From the NCBI GenBank assembly GCA_038528965.1, contig JBCBEC010000008.1, positions 1 through 64,000 on the forward strand: a DNA stretch of 64,000 bases. Direction: 5' to 3'. The notes below the pieces were generated by a model, which did no database searches, was not told the DNA's origin, and saw nothing but the letters and a program-made list of their open reading frames with translations. Positions within the stretch are counted from its first letter, which is position 1. Each line of letters starts with the position of its first letter. Of the stretch, positions 55,415-63,504 are shown piece by piece. Position numbers and translations under genes: made by a program. This stretch comes from Lewinella sp038528965 (GTDB lineage Bacteria; Bacteroidota; Bacteroidia; Chitinophagales; Saprospiraceae).

Positions 55415-56023
55415 TTGGCTTCCTATAAACAGTCCAGCCAAACCCCTGATACTCCCTTGTCCCGTAAATCACAACCCAACTACATTAATGGATTGCTACA
55501 GCACGATACGGCCACAATCGAGCTAATCTATCGCAATTACGCCAGCCGTATCCAGCTCATGGTAAAGGCCAACGGTGGTACGGCGGAAGACGCCCGTGAT
55601 ATCATACACGATGCTTTGATGATTGTTTACCAAAAAGCACAAACCCCCGACTTCCAGCTGACCAGCCAGTTTTATTCTTATTTATACGGTATCTGCCTAC
55701 GTTTATGGGATCGGAAGCGCAAGAAAAAATCGTCGCAGACTGTGACCATTCCCAACGATCACAGATATAGAAGTGACGAAGATCTGCTGCGGGATATTGA
55801 AGCCAGAGAACAACACCTAGTCTTTAGGTCTGCCCTGCGCAAGCTTGGCCCGCTCTGCCAGCAGTTACTAGAGCTTTTTTTCGCAAAAACGGATATGGCT
55901 GAAATTGCACGACAGCTCGACCTGAAAAATGCTCACACCGCTCGCAATCGAAAGTACCGCTGCCAAAAGGAATTGGAGCAACTGGTAAAAAGCGACGTTC
56001 GATATAGCGAACTCAAACACTAA
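55415..56023 (+). CDS. ECF-type sigma factor
   Basis: A 202-aa sigma-70-like protein. Region 2 has YRNYASRIQLMVKANGG, AEDARDIIHDALMIVYQK and FYSYLYGICLRLWDRKRKKK. Region 4 has LGPLCQQLLELFFAKTDMAEIARQLDL and a basic HTH. No ATG exists upstream; the frame is open back to a TAA at about 55317. The TTG at 55415 is the likely start. An anti-sigma-like gene starts 11 bp after its stop, and the CHAT gene is divergent. Confidence 0.85.
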   Translation: MASYKQSSQTPDTPLSRKSQPNYINGLLQHDTATIELIYRNYASRIQLMVKANGGTAEDARDIIHDALMIVYQKAQTPDFQLTSQFYSYLYGICLRLWDRKRKKKSSQTVTIPNDHRYRSDEDLLRDIEAREQHLVFRSALRKLGPLCQQLLELFFAKTDMAEIARQLDLKNAHTARNRKYRCQKELEQLVKSDVRYSELKH

Positions 56024-56034
56024 ACCCGACCAAG

Positions 56035-56901
56035 ATGACAGATCAAGAAAAAATAGAGCGGTACCTGGCGAATGAACTCTCCCCTGAGGAGCAGGAAGCC
56101 TTGGAGCAGCGCCTGGCAGCTGAGCCTGAGCTTAGAGAATCACTCTCGCTGTACCGGGCTACACAGGAATTCTTTCAGCGCAGGAACCCCGCGCTGGAAG
56201 CTACGCTAGAAGGTATGGGCAGGCGCTATATCAGCAATACCCCCTGGTACCGGCGTTGGTGGCTGGCCATGCTCCTTGGTTTGGTAGCCGTGGGTGGGGT
56301 CTATTATGTCTGGCCCAACCTAACAGAACCTAAGCGCCAACCGGCTACTATGGCACCTGTACCTAGCCCCCATGCCCCTGCCGACGCCCCTGACCTTGCA
56401 CCGACCGACTTTGAGAATAAGGACGTACTGCCCACCTCCACTCCAAGCGCACCCTTGCCTCCCGAGTCTGACGCAGCACCTCAGGCAGAGCCCTCCCCTC
56501 CAGCGAGTCTGCCCCCCATAGCGCAGGCTACCCCAGCAGATTACACGCCCAATACAGACTTAGAAGAACTGTTCGGTACCATCGTACGCAGTGCTGACTT
56601 TTTTGTAGTTGACAGCCCCGAAGCGATCTCCACGCTAGATTTGGCTCAAACATCATGGTCTCTAAACGCACGCACGACCATATCCAAGACCTTAGAGTTG
56701 AGGTTGTACAGCAATGCCAGCAATGATTTTTACGAAGACCGCCGGATAAGCACCAAAGTACTCCAGGCCACTGGATCGTCAGATACCCTTAATATCAACC
56801 AGGATCTACCCACACCTGAGCAAGCTGGGCTTTACTACTGGCTGGTACTGGAACAAGAGACGGAGGAGATCAGAGCAGTTGGAAAAATCAAAGTAGAATA
56901 G
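56035..56901 (+). CDS. Anti-sigma-like single-pass membrane protein
   Basis: A 288-aa protein. An N-terminal cytoplasmic region (about 1-70) has IERYLANELSPEEQEALEQRL, the pattern of zinc-less anti-sigma N-termini. A TM helix follows at about 75-92. A long Pro/Ala-rich stretch (about 103-180) leads to a C-terminal beta-rich periplasmic domain that ends KIKVE. Its position after the ECF sigma gene supports an anti-sigma role. Confidence 0.82.
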   Translation: MTDQEKIERYLANELSPEEQEALEQRLAAEPELRESLSLYRATQEFFQRRNPALEATLEGMGRRYISNTPWYRRWWLAMLLGLVAVGGVYYVWPNLTEPKRQPATMAPVPSPHAPADAPDLAPTDFENKDVLPTSTPSAPLPPESDAAPQAEPSPPASLPPIAQATPADYTPNTDLEELFGTIVRSADFFVVDSPEAISTLDLAQTSWSLNARTTISKTLELRLYSNASNDFYEDRRISTKVLQATGSSDTLNINQDLPTPEQAGLYYWLVLEQETEEIRAVGKIKVE

Positions 56902-56914
56902 TGCTGAAAAAAGC

Positions 56915-56940
56915 ATCCAGAAGCAGTCGTACTTCTGGAT
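56915..56940 (+). terminator. Hairpin after anti-sigma gene
   Basis: ATCCAGAAG (56915-56923) and CTTCTGGAT (56932-56940) form a perfect 9-bp stem. It lies between convergent genes and has no strong U-tract, so it may act for either strand. Confidence 0.6.
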
Positions 56941-56983
56941 ACCTTAATGCATTGATATAGATGGCGACCATCTACGAACTCAA

Positions 56984-58453
56984 TTAACTTCGCTTGGCTA
57001 ACTTGTTGAATCGGTCACGGAGCATTTTTGCTGCTACTTCCGTCAGACCACAATCATACCAGTCATTAGTCATCGTAATGAGCTTATCTAATTTATCCGG
57101 AACCAAGTTATCCTCAAGCAGCCAATTGTAAGTCAGGTGATCAGCCATTCCTTTGGTTGCCACCAGCGGACTTTCATCCCGCTGGGTAAATATCGAAGCT
57201 GTATTCATCACATTCGTCCATGTGGACCCCATGGACCCCGTTAGCTGTAACCCGACGTCAAATAGGTCAACGGAGTCGAGTCCGTCTTTCGTATTAAACT
57301 CCTTTAAGGCCTGTAGTGCATTACCAGCATCAACACTATCCGCAAGTTTAGGTTTCCAGGTCTTAGCTCTACTTCCTGTACGATCGGCTGTGCAATTCAT
57401 ATTCTTATCACACAGAAAAATCAACCTCCGATTGGCTTTAATCAAAGTCTCCACCGACGACTCCAGGTCATCTTTAAAGCCTTGCTGTAGTTCGTGATAA
57501 CCAACTTGCTCCCGGGCTTTCTCAAAACACCGATCCAGGAGGTTGTTACGGGATTCTGCAGATATCTTATCCTTCTGATAGTTAAAAATATCCCACGGCC
57601 CTTTGATACCGTCCGTACACAATACTACCGTAACAATCTCTTGCTGATTTTTCTTTAGAAATTCAATTATTTGCGACAAGAAGCTAACGTAAGACTCTCC
57701 AGTTATGATCATGTGCACATGAGCTAAGGGAAGCTCGAAGTCACTCGGAATACCCAACTTAATTTCACAACCTGGTCGAAAGTCAAAAGTTCGGGCACCG
57801 AGCTGCAACTGTTTGTAGGTATTGTCTTTTTGTGTATTGGCCCAAAAATCAACGTGTGGCAAGCTGCTCCGCACATACATACCCGAATCGTGTGAGCCCG
57901 GCAGAATCAGGTTTTTGAGTTTAATATCACTTAGAGACAGGCCTCCATAGTGACTCGCCCGAACCTCATCAAAAATGCGCTGCATCCACTTATTTTGGTT
58001 TTGGGTAACAACGGCATATAACTGATAATCATTGGGCAACTTGCTACTATCAAAGAACCCTGAGATAGCAGACTTGGCTTTATTCCAGAGGCTGGGGTCG
58101 GCATAATAAAATCCAAAGCAGAAACAGAAATTCTCCCTGATAACAGCTCCAGCTAGCATATTCGCTCGGTCGAGCAAACTGATGTGCGAAAACTCTGTGG
58201 TGGTTTCATTGTAAGAGTTCAAATAGACTGATCGTTCATGCACCTCCTGGCCTAGATGTCTGGCTCGAATATGCATACGATCGTTGCTCTGCCACGGCCA
58301 TCCGCTACGCTCTAATTCATGGTGGCCTGCCTCATAACTGAATTCACGATCATAGTATCGCTCTGCATACTTATCATGCCCACAACCTGAGAAGTCTACT
58401 GAAATTGAATAACCTTCTGAGGAAAATGCGTAAAAATCTACTCCTTCACTCAT
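56984..58453 (-). CDS. PI-PLC-X-like phosphodiesterase, no signal peptide
   Basis: A 489-aa protein. A beta-rich N-terminal region of about 175 residues is followed by a phosphatidylinositol-specific phospholipase C X-type domain. It has LPGSHDSG (His188) and LAHVHM (His245/247), which supply the catalytic histidines, plus GARTFDFRPG and IVTVVLC. These enzymes cleave inositol phospholipids or related phosphodiesters. No export signal is seen at the N-terminus, unlike typical bacterial PI-PLCs, so export may be by another route or the protein may be cytosolic. Confidence 0.78.
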   Translation of the reverse strand: MSEGVDFYAFSSEGYSISVDFSGCGHDKYAERYYDREFSYEAGHHELERSGWPWQSNDRMHIRARHLGQEVHERSVYLNSYNETTTEFSHISLLDRANMLAGAVIRENFCFCFGFYYADPSLWNKAKSAISGFFDSSKLPNDYQLYAVVTQNQNKWMQRIFDEVRASHYGGLSLSDIKLKNLILPGSHDSGMYVRSSLPHVDFWANTQKDNTYKQLQLGARTFDFRPGCEIKLGIPSDFELPLAHVHMIITGESYVSFLSQIIEFLKKNQQEIVTVVLCTDGIKGPWDIFNYQKDKISAESRNNLLDRCFEKAREQVGYHELQQGFKDDLESSVETLIKANRRLIFLCDKNMNCTADRTGSRAKTWKPKLADSVDAGNALQALKEFNTKDGLDSVDLFDVGLQLTGSMGSTWTNVMNTASIFTQRDESPLVATKGMADHLTYNWLLEDNLVPDKLDKLITMTNDWYDCGLTEVAAKMLRDRFNKLAKRS

Positions 58454-59004
58454 GATCTATAAAATTATTTAGGTTAGATAATTTGCTCGTATGGACTAAA
58501 ATGAGTCGCTGAAGTCAGGGGTTCTGCCTACATCAGAAACCTGCCAAATCGCGAGTTCACGCTACCGAAACCATAGGAATTTTGAGTGAATCCATGTCAA
58601 ATGGAAACACTATTCAATATGGCTCACAACCTTGCTTTAAATTTTTACAGAGACAGAAAACAAACACGCAGCCAGAAAAAATAATCTGCTGCAAACGTGA
58701 GCATGATCTAAAGCCAGGAAACCTGACCCAATACTGCGTTCAATCCGAATTTGGTAAACTATTAGATGATAACTTCCTCAAGTTAAGCTGCCAAAGATGC
58801 ATTTACTAATTTTCTATTTGTTTTCAGGTGAGATGTCATTTTTGACTTGCCAGTAACCAATAGACACTTGCGAGTTGATGAAATATACTAGGAAAGCTAC
58901 CTTCTTTTTTTCCGCGAACGCGGCCGTACTAGACAATTAACCACAATGAGTACCTTTACTCCAGTCCAAAGTTCCTTCCATTAAATTCAAGTTCTTCGCT
59001 TTAC
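58454..59004. other. 551-bp region without a supported gene
   Basis: A 75-codon plus-strand frame at 58582-58809 starts from TTG or an internal ATG, has several Cys but no recognisable features, and is not called. A small hairpin lies at 58912-58923 (CCGCGAACGCGG). The promoter of the TauE gene must lie near the end. Confidence 0.5.
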
Positions 59005-59751
59005 ATGATAGCAGACCTCACCTCCCTCCAGTGGCTCACCCTTGCTGGTGCTGCCTTCATGATTGGCTTGTCCAAAGCGGGCTTGAAAGGACTGGGCATG
59101 GTGTTAGTGGTGTTGATGGCCAGTGCCTTCCCTGCTAAGGCTTCAACAGGGCTAGTACTACCGATGCTCATCATGGCTGATTTGATGGCCGTTACGTATT
59201 ATCGGCGTGATGCCGACTGGTCTTACGTTTGGCGCCTGATTCCGGCGGCGGCGATTGGCGTAGTGTTGGGGGTATGGATTGGCCAAGATTTAGATGATGA
59301 AACCTTTGGCAATATCCTGGCTGGCATTGTATTACTAGGTTTGTTGCTACTCGTTTGGCAAGAACGCCGGCCACCTTCACAAAGCTTTGTACGCCATCCT
59401 TTGGTGAGTGGTTTTACGGGTTTAGCCGGTGGCTTCACTACTATGGTGGGCAATGCGGCAGGACCCGTAATGTCCGTATACCTTTTGGCGACCCGCCTAC
59501 CAAAGCGGGAGTTTATTGGCACTGCTGCTTGGTTTTTCCTGATCATTAACTGGATCAAAGTACCTTTCCATATTTGGTCGTGGGAAACCATATCCTGGCA
59601 GAGTTTCCGACTCAATCTCTTTGTCATCCCCGCCATCCTTATCGGTTTTTGGATCGGTATCAAGGTAGTTGCGATGATTCCGGAAAAGGCGTTTCGCTAT
59701 TTTGTGATGATTGTTACGGCCATTACTGCTTTGAAGATTCTATTCACCTAG
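59005..59751 (+). CDS. Sulfite/organosulfur exporter family permease (TauE/SafE)
   Basis: A 248-aa membrane protein with about eight TM segments of the TauE/SafE family. It has the SKAGLKGLGM start and the TGLAGGFTTMVGNAAGPVM motif of the second half. Substrates in the family are sulfonates, sulfite or related anions; the actual one is unknown. Confidence 0.88.
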   Translation: MIADLTSLQWLTLAGAAFMIGLSKAGLKGLGMVLVVLMASAFPAKASTGLVLPMLIMADLMAVTYYRRDADWSYVWRLIPAAAIGVVLGVWIGQDLDDETFGNILAGIVLLGLLLLVWQERRPPSQSFVRHPLVSGFTGLAGGFTTMVGNAAGPVMSVYLLATRLPKREFIGTAAWFFLIINWIKVPFHIWSWETISWQSFRLNLFVIPAILIGFWIGIKVVAMIPEKAFRYFVMIVTAITALKILFT

Positions 59752-59794
59752 GTGCTGAACGCCCACCGGGTATTAGCCACAACTATCAGAAAAA

Positions 59795-59941
59795 ATGGGA
59801 CAAAAGGATGAAATACTAATTGATGGCATGAATGCCGAAGAATTGCTGTCCTGGTCGGATTCAGAAGCATTTCAGGACATATGCCCTCTTCTTCCAAAGA
59901 ACAAAGGGCATAACTCACAATGGAATTATGCCCTTCAGTGA
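59795..59941 (+). CDS. Possible small protein (48 codons)
   Basis: An ATG-started frame beginning MGQKDEILIDGMNAEELLSW lies 43 bp after the TauE gene. It is acidic and has protein-like composition, but no homologue is known and its 3' end overlaps the hairpin at 59905-59934. Weakly supported. Confidence 0.25.
   Translation: MGQKDEILIDGMNAEELLSWSDSEAFQDICPLLPKNKGHNSQWNYALQ
59905..59934. terminator. Hairpin between convergent genes
   Basis: AGGGCATAA (59905-59913) and TTATGCCCT (59926-59934) form a perfect 9-bp stem. On the minus strand it is followed by TTTGTTCTTTG, so it probably ends the SCP2-like gene transcript. Confidence 0.75.
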
Positions 59942-59963
59942 AGTGCGATCCAGAATAAAACGC

Positions 59964-60260
59964 TTATCCTAGCAGAGACTGTAGCTTCATCGCCACACCC
60001 ATATCGCCTTTGATTTTCACCTTTCCGGTCATCATAGCCATCATAGGATTCAAGTCTCCACTAACTAGTGCCATGAAATCCTCTGGAGTCATGGAGATTA
60101 CGCAATCGGCATCTTCATCAACACTTGAGACCACATTGCTCTCGCCGGTACCGTCTACGTATACCTTAAAATCGCCAAAGTCCATTTTGAGAGTACTCCC
60201 AAGTGCTGGCACACCAGCTGCTCTTTCCTTGATTCCATCTAATAATGCAGAAGCATCCAT
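59964..60260 (-). CDS. SCP2 sterol-binding-like protein
   Basis: Start at 60260 (MDASALLDGIKERAAG), giving 98 aa, because upstream codons lack the fold. It resembles an SCP2-like lipid-binding domain (FKVYVDGTGESN, ADCVISMTPEDFMALVSGDLNP, MTGKVKIKGDMGVAMKL). Probably binds a hydrophobic ligand. It follows the YdeI-like gene on the same strand. Confidence 0.82.
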   Translation of the reverse strand: MDASALLDGIKERAAGVPALGSTLKMDFGDFKVYVDGTGESNVVSSVDEDADCVISMTPEDFMALVSGDLNPMMAMMTGKVKIKGDMGVAMKLQSLLG

Positions 60261-60365
60261 TGATTCTAATTTTTGCCCGCAAGGTAGGAGTTTTTGCGCT
60301 AGATAGCTACTGGTATAGCAGTAAGCAATGAAACCTCCTCTACCATACAGAATGATATTTAGCAA

Positions 60366-60944
60366 CTAAACGCCAGGAATGCGTTCATTAATTTGCGCAA
60401 GTCGCGCTGTTTTTTCAATTCGCTTCGTCCGGGTCTTATCGGTCTTCGCCAGTTTAATCCAACGCAATGTAAAACGCTGTACCGAGGGTGGAAACGCATC
60501 AAAGCATTCCCGCGCCGGTGGCAATTTATCCAGGGCCGCTACCAAATCAGCAGGTTTGATGAGTGCATCCACATCATCCATGAAATTCCAAAGTCCGTTT
60601 TCTTTGGAGCGTTCGATGGATTGAAAGCCCGCGGGCTCCATTTTGCCTTCTTCGATGAGCCGGGCTGCTCGGTCTTTATAGCTTTTGGCCCAGTGCTGCA
60701 TGCGTCTGGGGCCAATCAATTGCATCGTTCGTTCAGCATCTAATTTCCGGCGAATGCCGTCAATCCAACCAAAGCAAAGTAGTTCATCTAGTACTTCAGA
60801 AGTAGATATGTACTTAGCAGGGGTTTGCTTTTTGTAGGTCACCAACCACACACTTTCTTCCTGTTGGTGATTGGCTACTAACCACTCCCTTAGCTCTTCG
60901 GAAGAACTTACTTCTACTTTCGTAAAATTTTCGGTTTTGATCAT
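60366..60944 (-). CDS. YdeI/OmpD-associated family protein
   Basis: A 192-aa protein of the YdeI/OmpD-associated (bacteriocin-protection) family. It contains SVWLVTYKKQ, ELLCFGWIDGIRRKLDAER, RRMQHWAKSYKDRAARLIEEGKM and a C-terminal basic RTKRIEKTARLAQINERIPG. The biochemical role is unclear. Confidence 0.85.
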   Translation of the reverse strand: MIKTENFTKVEVSSSEELREWLVANHQQEESVWLVTYKKQTPAKYISTSEVLDELLCFGWIDGIRRKLDAERTMQLIGPRRMQHWAKSYKDRAARLIEEGKMEPAGFQSIERSKENGLWNFMDDVDALIKPADLVAALDKLPPARECFDAFPPSVQRFTLRWIKLAKTDKTRTKRIEKTARLAQINERIPGV

Positions 60945-61236
60945 GCGCTGGCGTAAATTTGACCTCTTGAACGCTAAAAGAAAAGCTTAGTTCAATAACC
61001 GAAAGAGAGTAGAATGCATTTACGTTCCCCAAAAGTCGCCTAAAGACAGTAGTTGAAGCGTGTACATTTTATCTCGCATTCGATGATCTTCGTGCGTTTT
61101 TCTTTCGATATTTACGAATCAGCCTCAATCCCACTAAGGCGGAAGAAGAGCAACAATAAAACTCTTCGATTTTCACACCACGCAGTAGCACCGAAGGTAA
61201 ATCTTGCCTTGGAGAACTATAAGTAGGTATTGATCT
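60945..61236. other. Divergent intergenic region
   Basis: This 292-bp region lies between the minus-strand YdeI-like gene and the plus-strand 475-aa gene and holds both promoters. Nothing else was recognised. Confidence 0.4.
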
Positions 61237-62664
61237 ATGGTAAAAAGCTATGTTTATGCATTAGTACAAAGCCTTACCGACGCAGAGGTTGAGCACTGCC
61301 ACGATTTCATTCGTTCCCCCTTCATTACAAAGCAATTCAGAGATGCGGATTCAGTTAGCAAGCTATTACAAAGGCTCTCGTCAGTCGACATACTGGAGAA
61401 AGCTGTTTTAAACCAACAGTTATTTCCCGAAGAAGGGCATAAAACCGCCAAGCTCGACAAGTTAATGAACGAATTGGCCGGCGGTATCAAACAATTTTTA
61501 CTGTGGCAGAAGTACATGAGGCCTACCCATCAATTTGAACGAAAATTGGATTGGGTAGAGATCATCAGAGAGCGAGGACTAACTAAGCGTTACCAGCAAG
61601 AACTAAAATCTCTGGTAAAATATGTAGACCGAAACGCTCGTGAATCCACTCTTTGGTATTATCAAAAATTTCAGCTTGCGTATGAAATCCACGAAACGGA
61701 AAGCATTCGTAATAACGCCAAGGGAGACCTCCACATTCCGGAAGTTATTGATCGGCTACATGCCTATTTTTGTATCCAGCGCCTAGAGCTATTGAACCTT
61801 TTGTTCCTACAAAAAAAAGTAACCTCTTTAGAAATACCGGACCATACCCATGCCACAACAGAGGGGCTAATACCGGCGCCTATTAAGGCCAACTACCCCA
61901 TACTGCTCATTGCGGAAGCAATTCATCAACAATTAATCACTCCTCTACCGAAACCGGAAGCATTTAGTACCATAATGGACCTGCTCAGACAACACGAATG
62001 GAGCTTAGAGTCATCCGTTTTGCAACACTTTTATGCTTACCTGAGGAACATTTGTATCCTACTCATTGAGGATGGTCATACCGCCTTTACTGAGACCTTA
62101 CACCAAATTCAAAAGAACAACTTGGAAAAGGGCTACCTCTTTTACCAGGGTAAGTTGTCGCCTAGCGCCTATATGAGTGTGACCAGAATAGCGATTCAGA
62201 TTGGGCAATATGACTGGGCCCTGCAATTTATCAACGATTATAGAGATAAAGTGATGGACAGTGGGGATGAGGTAGAAAACCTCTACTACCTGAATAAAGC
62301 ATTATGCTGGTTCGCCAAGGGTTTATATGAAAAAGCCTTGCAAATCATCCCGCCCCATTTTGCTGATGTGACCTACTTGATCTACAGTAAGCGCCTGGAG
62401 TTGAAGATCTATTTTGAATTGAATGCTGATTTGCTGGTTTACCGCATGGATGCTTATAAAATGTACCTCAGTCGCGCTTCTAAAAAGTACTTACCAGCAA
62501 GCGTAAAAGAACCGGAAAAGAACTTTGTCAATATCCTTCTTCAAATCGTTCAATCACCGCTTAGAGATAAAGAGCGCTTCAAGAAAATCCGAGATCGGAT
62601 TCGCGAAAAAAAACATATCGCTGACCGAGATTGGCTGATAGAAATCGTCGAGCGGAGGATTTAG
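61237..62664 (+). CDS. Large helical protein of unknown function
   Basis: A 475-aa soluble, strongly helical protein without a signal peptide or TM segments. It has no catalytic motif. The N-terminus (ALVQSLTDAEVEHCHDFI) and the following helix pairs (YYQKFQLAYEIHETES, YNKALCWFAKGLYEKALQI-like) suggest TPR-type repeats. Function and partners are unknown; the gene stands alone with its own terminator. Confidence 0.7.
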   Translation: MVKSYVYALVQSLTDAEVEHCHDFIRSPFITKQFRDADSVSKLLQRLSSVDILEKAVLNQQLFPEEGHKTAKLDKLMNELAGGIKQFLLWQKYMRPTHQFERKLDWVEIIRERGLTKRYQQELKSLVKYVDRNARESTLWYYQKFQLAYEIHETESIRNNAKGDLHIPEVIDRLHAYFCIQRLELLNLLFLQKKVTSLEIPDHTHATTEGLIPAPIKANYPILLIAEAIHQQLITPLPKPEAFSTIMDLLRQHEWSLESSVLQHFYAYLRNICILLIEDGHTAFTETLHQIQKNNLEKGYLFYQGKLSPSAYMSVTRIAIQIGQYDWALQFINDYRDKVMDSGDEVENLYYLNKALCWFAKGLYEKALQIIPPHFADVTYLIYSKRLELKIYFELNADLLVYRMDAYKMYLSRASKKYLPASVKEPEKNFVNILLQIVQSPLRDKERFKKIRDRIREKKHIADRDWLIEIVERRI

Positions 62665-62701
62665 AGCGTGTTCCGCAGGGGGGCACTGTCATTTATATTG
62701 A

Positions 62702-62726
62702 GGGCTGTAGCTATTAGCCACAGCCC
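62702..62726. terminator. Hairpin between convergent genes
   Basis: GGGCTGT (62702-62708) and ACAGCCC (62720-62726), with an inner GCT/AGC pair, form a hairpin between the stop codons of the 475-aa gene and the T9SS gene. Confidence 0.7.
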
Positions 62727-62751
62727 GCTTAATCTGGTAAATAGAATCAGG

Positions 62752-63504
62752 TTAGTTTACCACAAACTTATGACTTTGAATTCCCTGATCACTAACCAGC
62801 TGCAAGGTGTATACCCCAGCGGCTAAAGCGCTCGTATCCAGATAAAACTGGTTATACCCACGTGACAATTGTGCCAACTCTAGATACTGCACCTGTTGCC
62901 CTACTGCATCGAAAACAGCTACGTGAACCTTCGTATCATCAGTAAGCTGAAAGCTCACCGTTGCCTGATCCTGAACAGGATTTGGGAAAAAGGAAAAGCC
63001 CTCGATATTTCCTCGACTTTCCTCCGATAGTCTAATTAGCACTCCGTCACCATCCTCCGCCGTTCGGCTACAGACTTCCGCATTCTTGGGGTGGTTTAGG
63101 CATATTAGATCAGACCACGGCCCATATTCACCCGATTCACATATAGCTCGAACGCTCCAACAAAAACAGTTCAATCCTATAGTTGCAGGAGGGTTGAGAT
63201 AATTATTGGTCGTTGTTACAGTAAAAGGGAGAAATACGAAGCACGAATTATCAGAACTATTGAAGGAAAAACTTATTTGATACGCTACCGCATCATTAAC
63301 TGTACTCCATTCTAATCTTGGACTAGTCGTATTATTACTAATTCCACAACCACTGATCATAGGTGCTTGACTATTGCAGGGACCTTCAAGAGAAATCTCA
63401 CAGTCCGCAATAGGCCCACAATAGATGCAATCTTGCTCCGACTCTCCTTCACTGTCACAGTTTGCACAATGATTCTGGCCATAACAAACCTCAAAATCAC
63501 ACAA
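62752..63504 (-). pseudogene. C-terminal part of frameshifted T9SS-sorted protein
   Basis: Encodes a Cys-rich stretch (CYGQNHCANCDSEGESEQDC), a fibronectin-like domain (PRLEWSTVNDAVAYQISFSF) and a type A T9SS sorting domain ending HKFVVN. Upstream codons outside this ATG-less start continue naturally as DFPLTVPEGSFYTIINQVSS, up to about 63568. The reading frame is one base out of phase with the part at 63497-64000, so this is one gene broken by a frameshift or an assembly error. Confidence 0.75.

Noticed and set aside
58582..58809. 75-codon Cys-containing frame upstream of TauE
   Set aside because: No ATG at the frame start, no homologue-like motif, weak composition.
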